Assembly (NCBI RefSeq): GCF_010119225.1 | Contig: NZ_WNKF01000022.1 | Location: 1-64,000 of the forward strand | DNA from: Cyclobacterium roseum | GTDB lineage: Bacteria; Bacteroidota; Bacteroidia; Cytophagales; Cyclobacteriaceae | DNA: 64,000 bases | Direction of reading: 5' to 3' | Part shown: one piece after another, positions 63,093 through 64,000 of the stretch | How the letters are laid out: every line of letters begins with the position of its first letter | How positions within the stretch are numbered: position 1 is the stretch's first letter | The notes under the pieces: model-generated | Seen by the model: the letters and a program-made list of their open reading frames with translations, nothing else | The model's database searches: none | Told to the model about the DNA's origin: nothing | Position numbers and translations under genes: made by a program

Positions 63093-64000
63093 CTAGTTTT
63101 TCAATACAATTCGGAAACGGGCCTTCCCGGATTCCAAATGTTCCATCGCTTCATTGACTTGAGACATGGGAAATTCTTCTGTAATCGGATAAATGTCGTG
63201 TCGTACGCAGAATTCCAGCATGGTTCGTGTCAAGGCCGGGCTTCCGAGAGGACTTCCTGCGACAGACTTTTCTCCCATAATCAGAGAAAATGCAGGAATA
63301 GCCATCGGTTCTAATACCGCTCCCACATTGTGAAACTTTCCTTTTGGAGCTAAAGCGGTCAAATACGAATTCCAATCCAAGGTCACATTGGTTGTATTCA
63401 GAATGAAATTCAGACTTCCGGCGATTTTTGCCAGTTCCTCAGGATTCCTGGAATCCACAACCTGGGTGGCCCCCATTTCCAGAATGGAGTTCTTTTTATC
63501 CGGGTTGGAGGTAAAAGCGATGACTTCACAGCCCCACTTGTTTAGGAATTTTAGTGCCATATGGCCCAGGCCCCCAATGCCAATAACGCCAACCTTGTCA
63601 GTGGCTTTGACTCCGGCGAGAATGATCGGATTAAACACGGTAATTCCCCCACAGAGCAAAGGGCCAGCCTTATCCAGATCGATACCCTCGGGAAGTGGGA
63701 TTGCCCAGGACCAATGGCTTCGAACGTAGTCAGCAAAGCCACCATGCCTGCCACCAATAGTGAATTCGGCAGAAGCGCACAGATGATGCGCGCCATCCAT
63801 ACATTCATGACAGGCCATGCAGGATCCCGATAACCAACCCACACCGACCTTATCCCCAACTCTCACATTTTTTACTGCATTGCCTGCTGCGATCACCTCA
63901 CCAATAATCTCGTGGCCGGGGACAATGGGATAGGCCGTCATTCCCCAGTCATTGTTCATCATACTGAGATCTGAATGGCAGATGCCACAGTTGATCACCC
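63093..64000 (-). CDS. Zinc-dependent alcohol dehydrogenase (cinnamyl-alcohol type), 5' end missing
   Basis: The gene runs past the right edge; an internal Met at 63998 is not the true start, since the family has about 40 residues before CGICHSD. Zinc ligands are visible in CGICHSDL and PGHEIIGEV, and the structural zinc site is SCMACHECMDGAHHLC. The cofactor site is VIGIGGLGHMALKFLNKWG. It belongs to the YahK/Adh subgroup that reduces aldehydes with NADPH. Confidence 0.92.
   Translation of the reverse strand, partial: VINCGICHSDLSMMNNDWGMTAYPIVPGHEIIGEVIAAGNAVKNVRVGDKVGVGWLSGSCMACHECMDGAHHLCASAEFTIGGRHGGFADYVRSHWSWAIPLPEGIDLDKAGPLLCGGITVFNPIILAGVKATDKVGVIGIGGLGHMALKFLNKWGCEVIAFTSNPDKKNSILEMGATQVVDSRNPEELAKIAGSLNFILNTTNVTLDWNSYLTALAPKGKFHNVGAVLEPMAIPAFSLIMGEKSVAGSPLGSPALTRTMLEFCVRHDIYPITEEFPMSQVNEAMEHLESGKARFRIVLKN

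Noticed and set aside
1-64000. CRISPR array
   Set aside because: The only regular tandem repeats are the three 95-bp tRNA-like units; no short repeats with unique spacers and no cas genes are present.

Overview
The window is a chromosomal segment from a member of the Bacteroidota, most likely a marine-type Cytophagales (Cyclobacteriaceae-like). Reasons: a secreted FG-GAP protein with a type IX secretion C-terminal domain, bshA for bacillithiol, TAnnTTTG-type -7 promoter boxes, a Bacteroidota-type tyrosine integrase, a FISUMP-domain lipoprotein, a TonB-dependent receptor, a sulfatase and a PSD1/DUF1501 pair. The genus is inference; no rRNA gene is present.

Bases 23-9740 form an integrated mobile element of about 9.7 kb. 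A 45-bp exact direct repeat (23-67 and 9696-9740) matches the 3' half of an intact tRNA-Val(UAC) gene at 9698-9772. The element carries a tyrosine integrase next to the left end, an 18-bp repeat near both ends, a phage-type small terminase subunit without any large terminase, portal or capsid gene, a Xis/MerR-like helix-turn-helix gene in a three-gene cluster, a TGTACA-rich repeat tract, a small protein that resembles one domain of a DNA sliding clamp, two lipoproteins, and a low-GC membrane-anchored protein. This layout is that of a phage satellite (PICI-like island) and is the best candidate for an undescribed system here. Upstream of the tRNA-Val gene, in the direction of its transcription, lie three 95-bp tandem tRNA-like copies with mismatched acceptor stems.

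From 10 to 52 kb the window is a mostly ordinary chromosome: a TonB-dependent receptor, an M1 peptidase, a VOC protein, a CtpA-type S41 protease, a hemerythrin-ruvX-def operon, an omega-amidase-like hydrolase, a T9SS-exported protein, murF, the complete 2-oxoglutarate dehydrogenase set (odhA-odhB-lpd), bshA, a GH3/beta-lactamase fusion, a mutL-rhomboid-rhomboid operon, a TetR regulator, rlmN, a sulfatase, clpB, glutaminase, and a sugar isomerase-DUF1501-PSD1 cluster.

From 52 to 64 kb the region is accessory and partly decayed. It has remnants of an SGNH hydrolase, an alcohol dehydrogenase, a glycosyltransferase, an amidohydrolase and a DUF418 protein among intact genes for a porin, a DUF1801 protein, oxidoreductases, a DoxX-like protein, a Tat-exported GH51-like glycosidase, a DUF433/DUF5615 toxin-antitoxin pair, an SDR and a sulfotransferase. 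A zinc alcohol dehydrogenase gene runs off the right edge.
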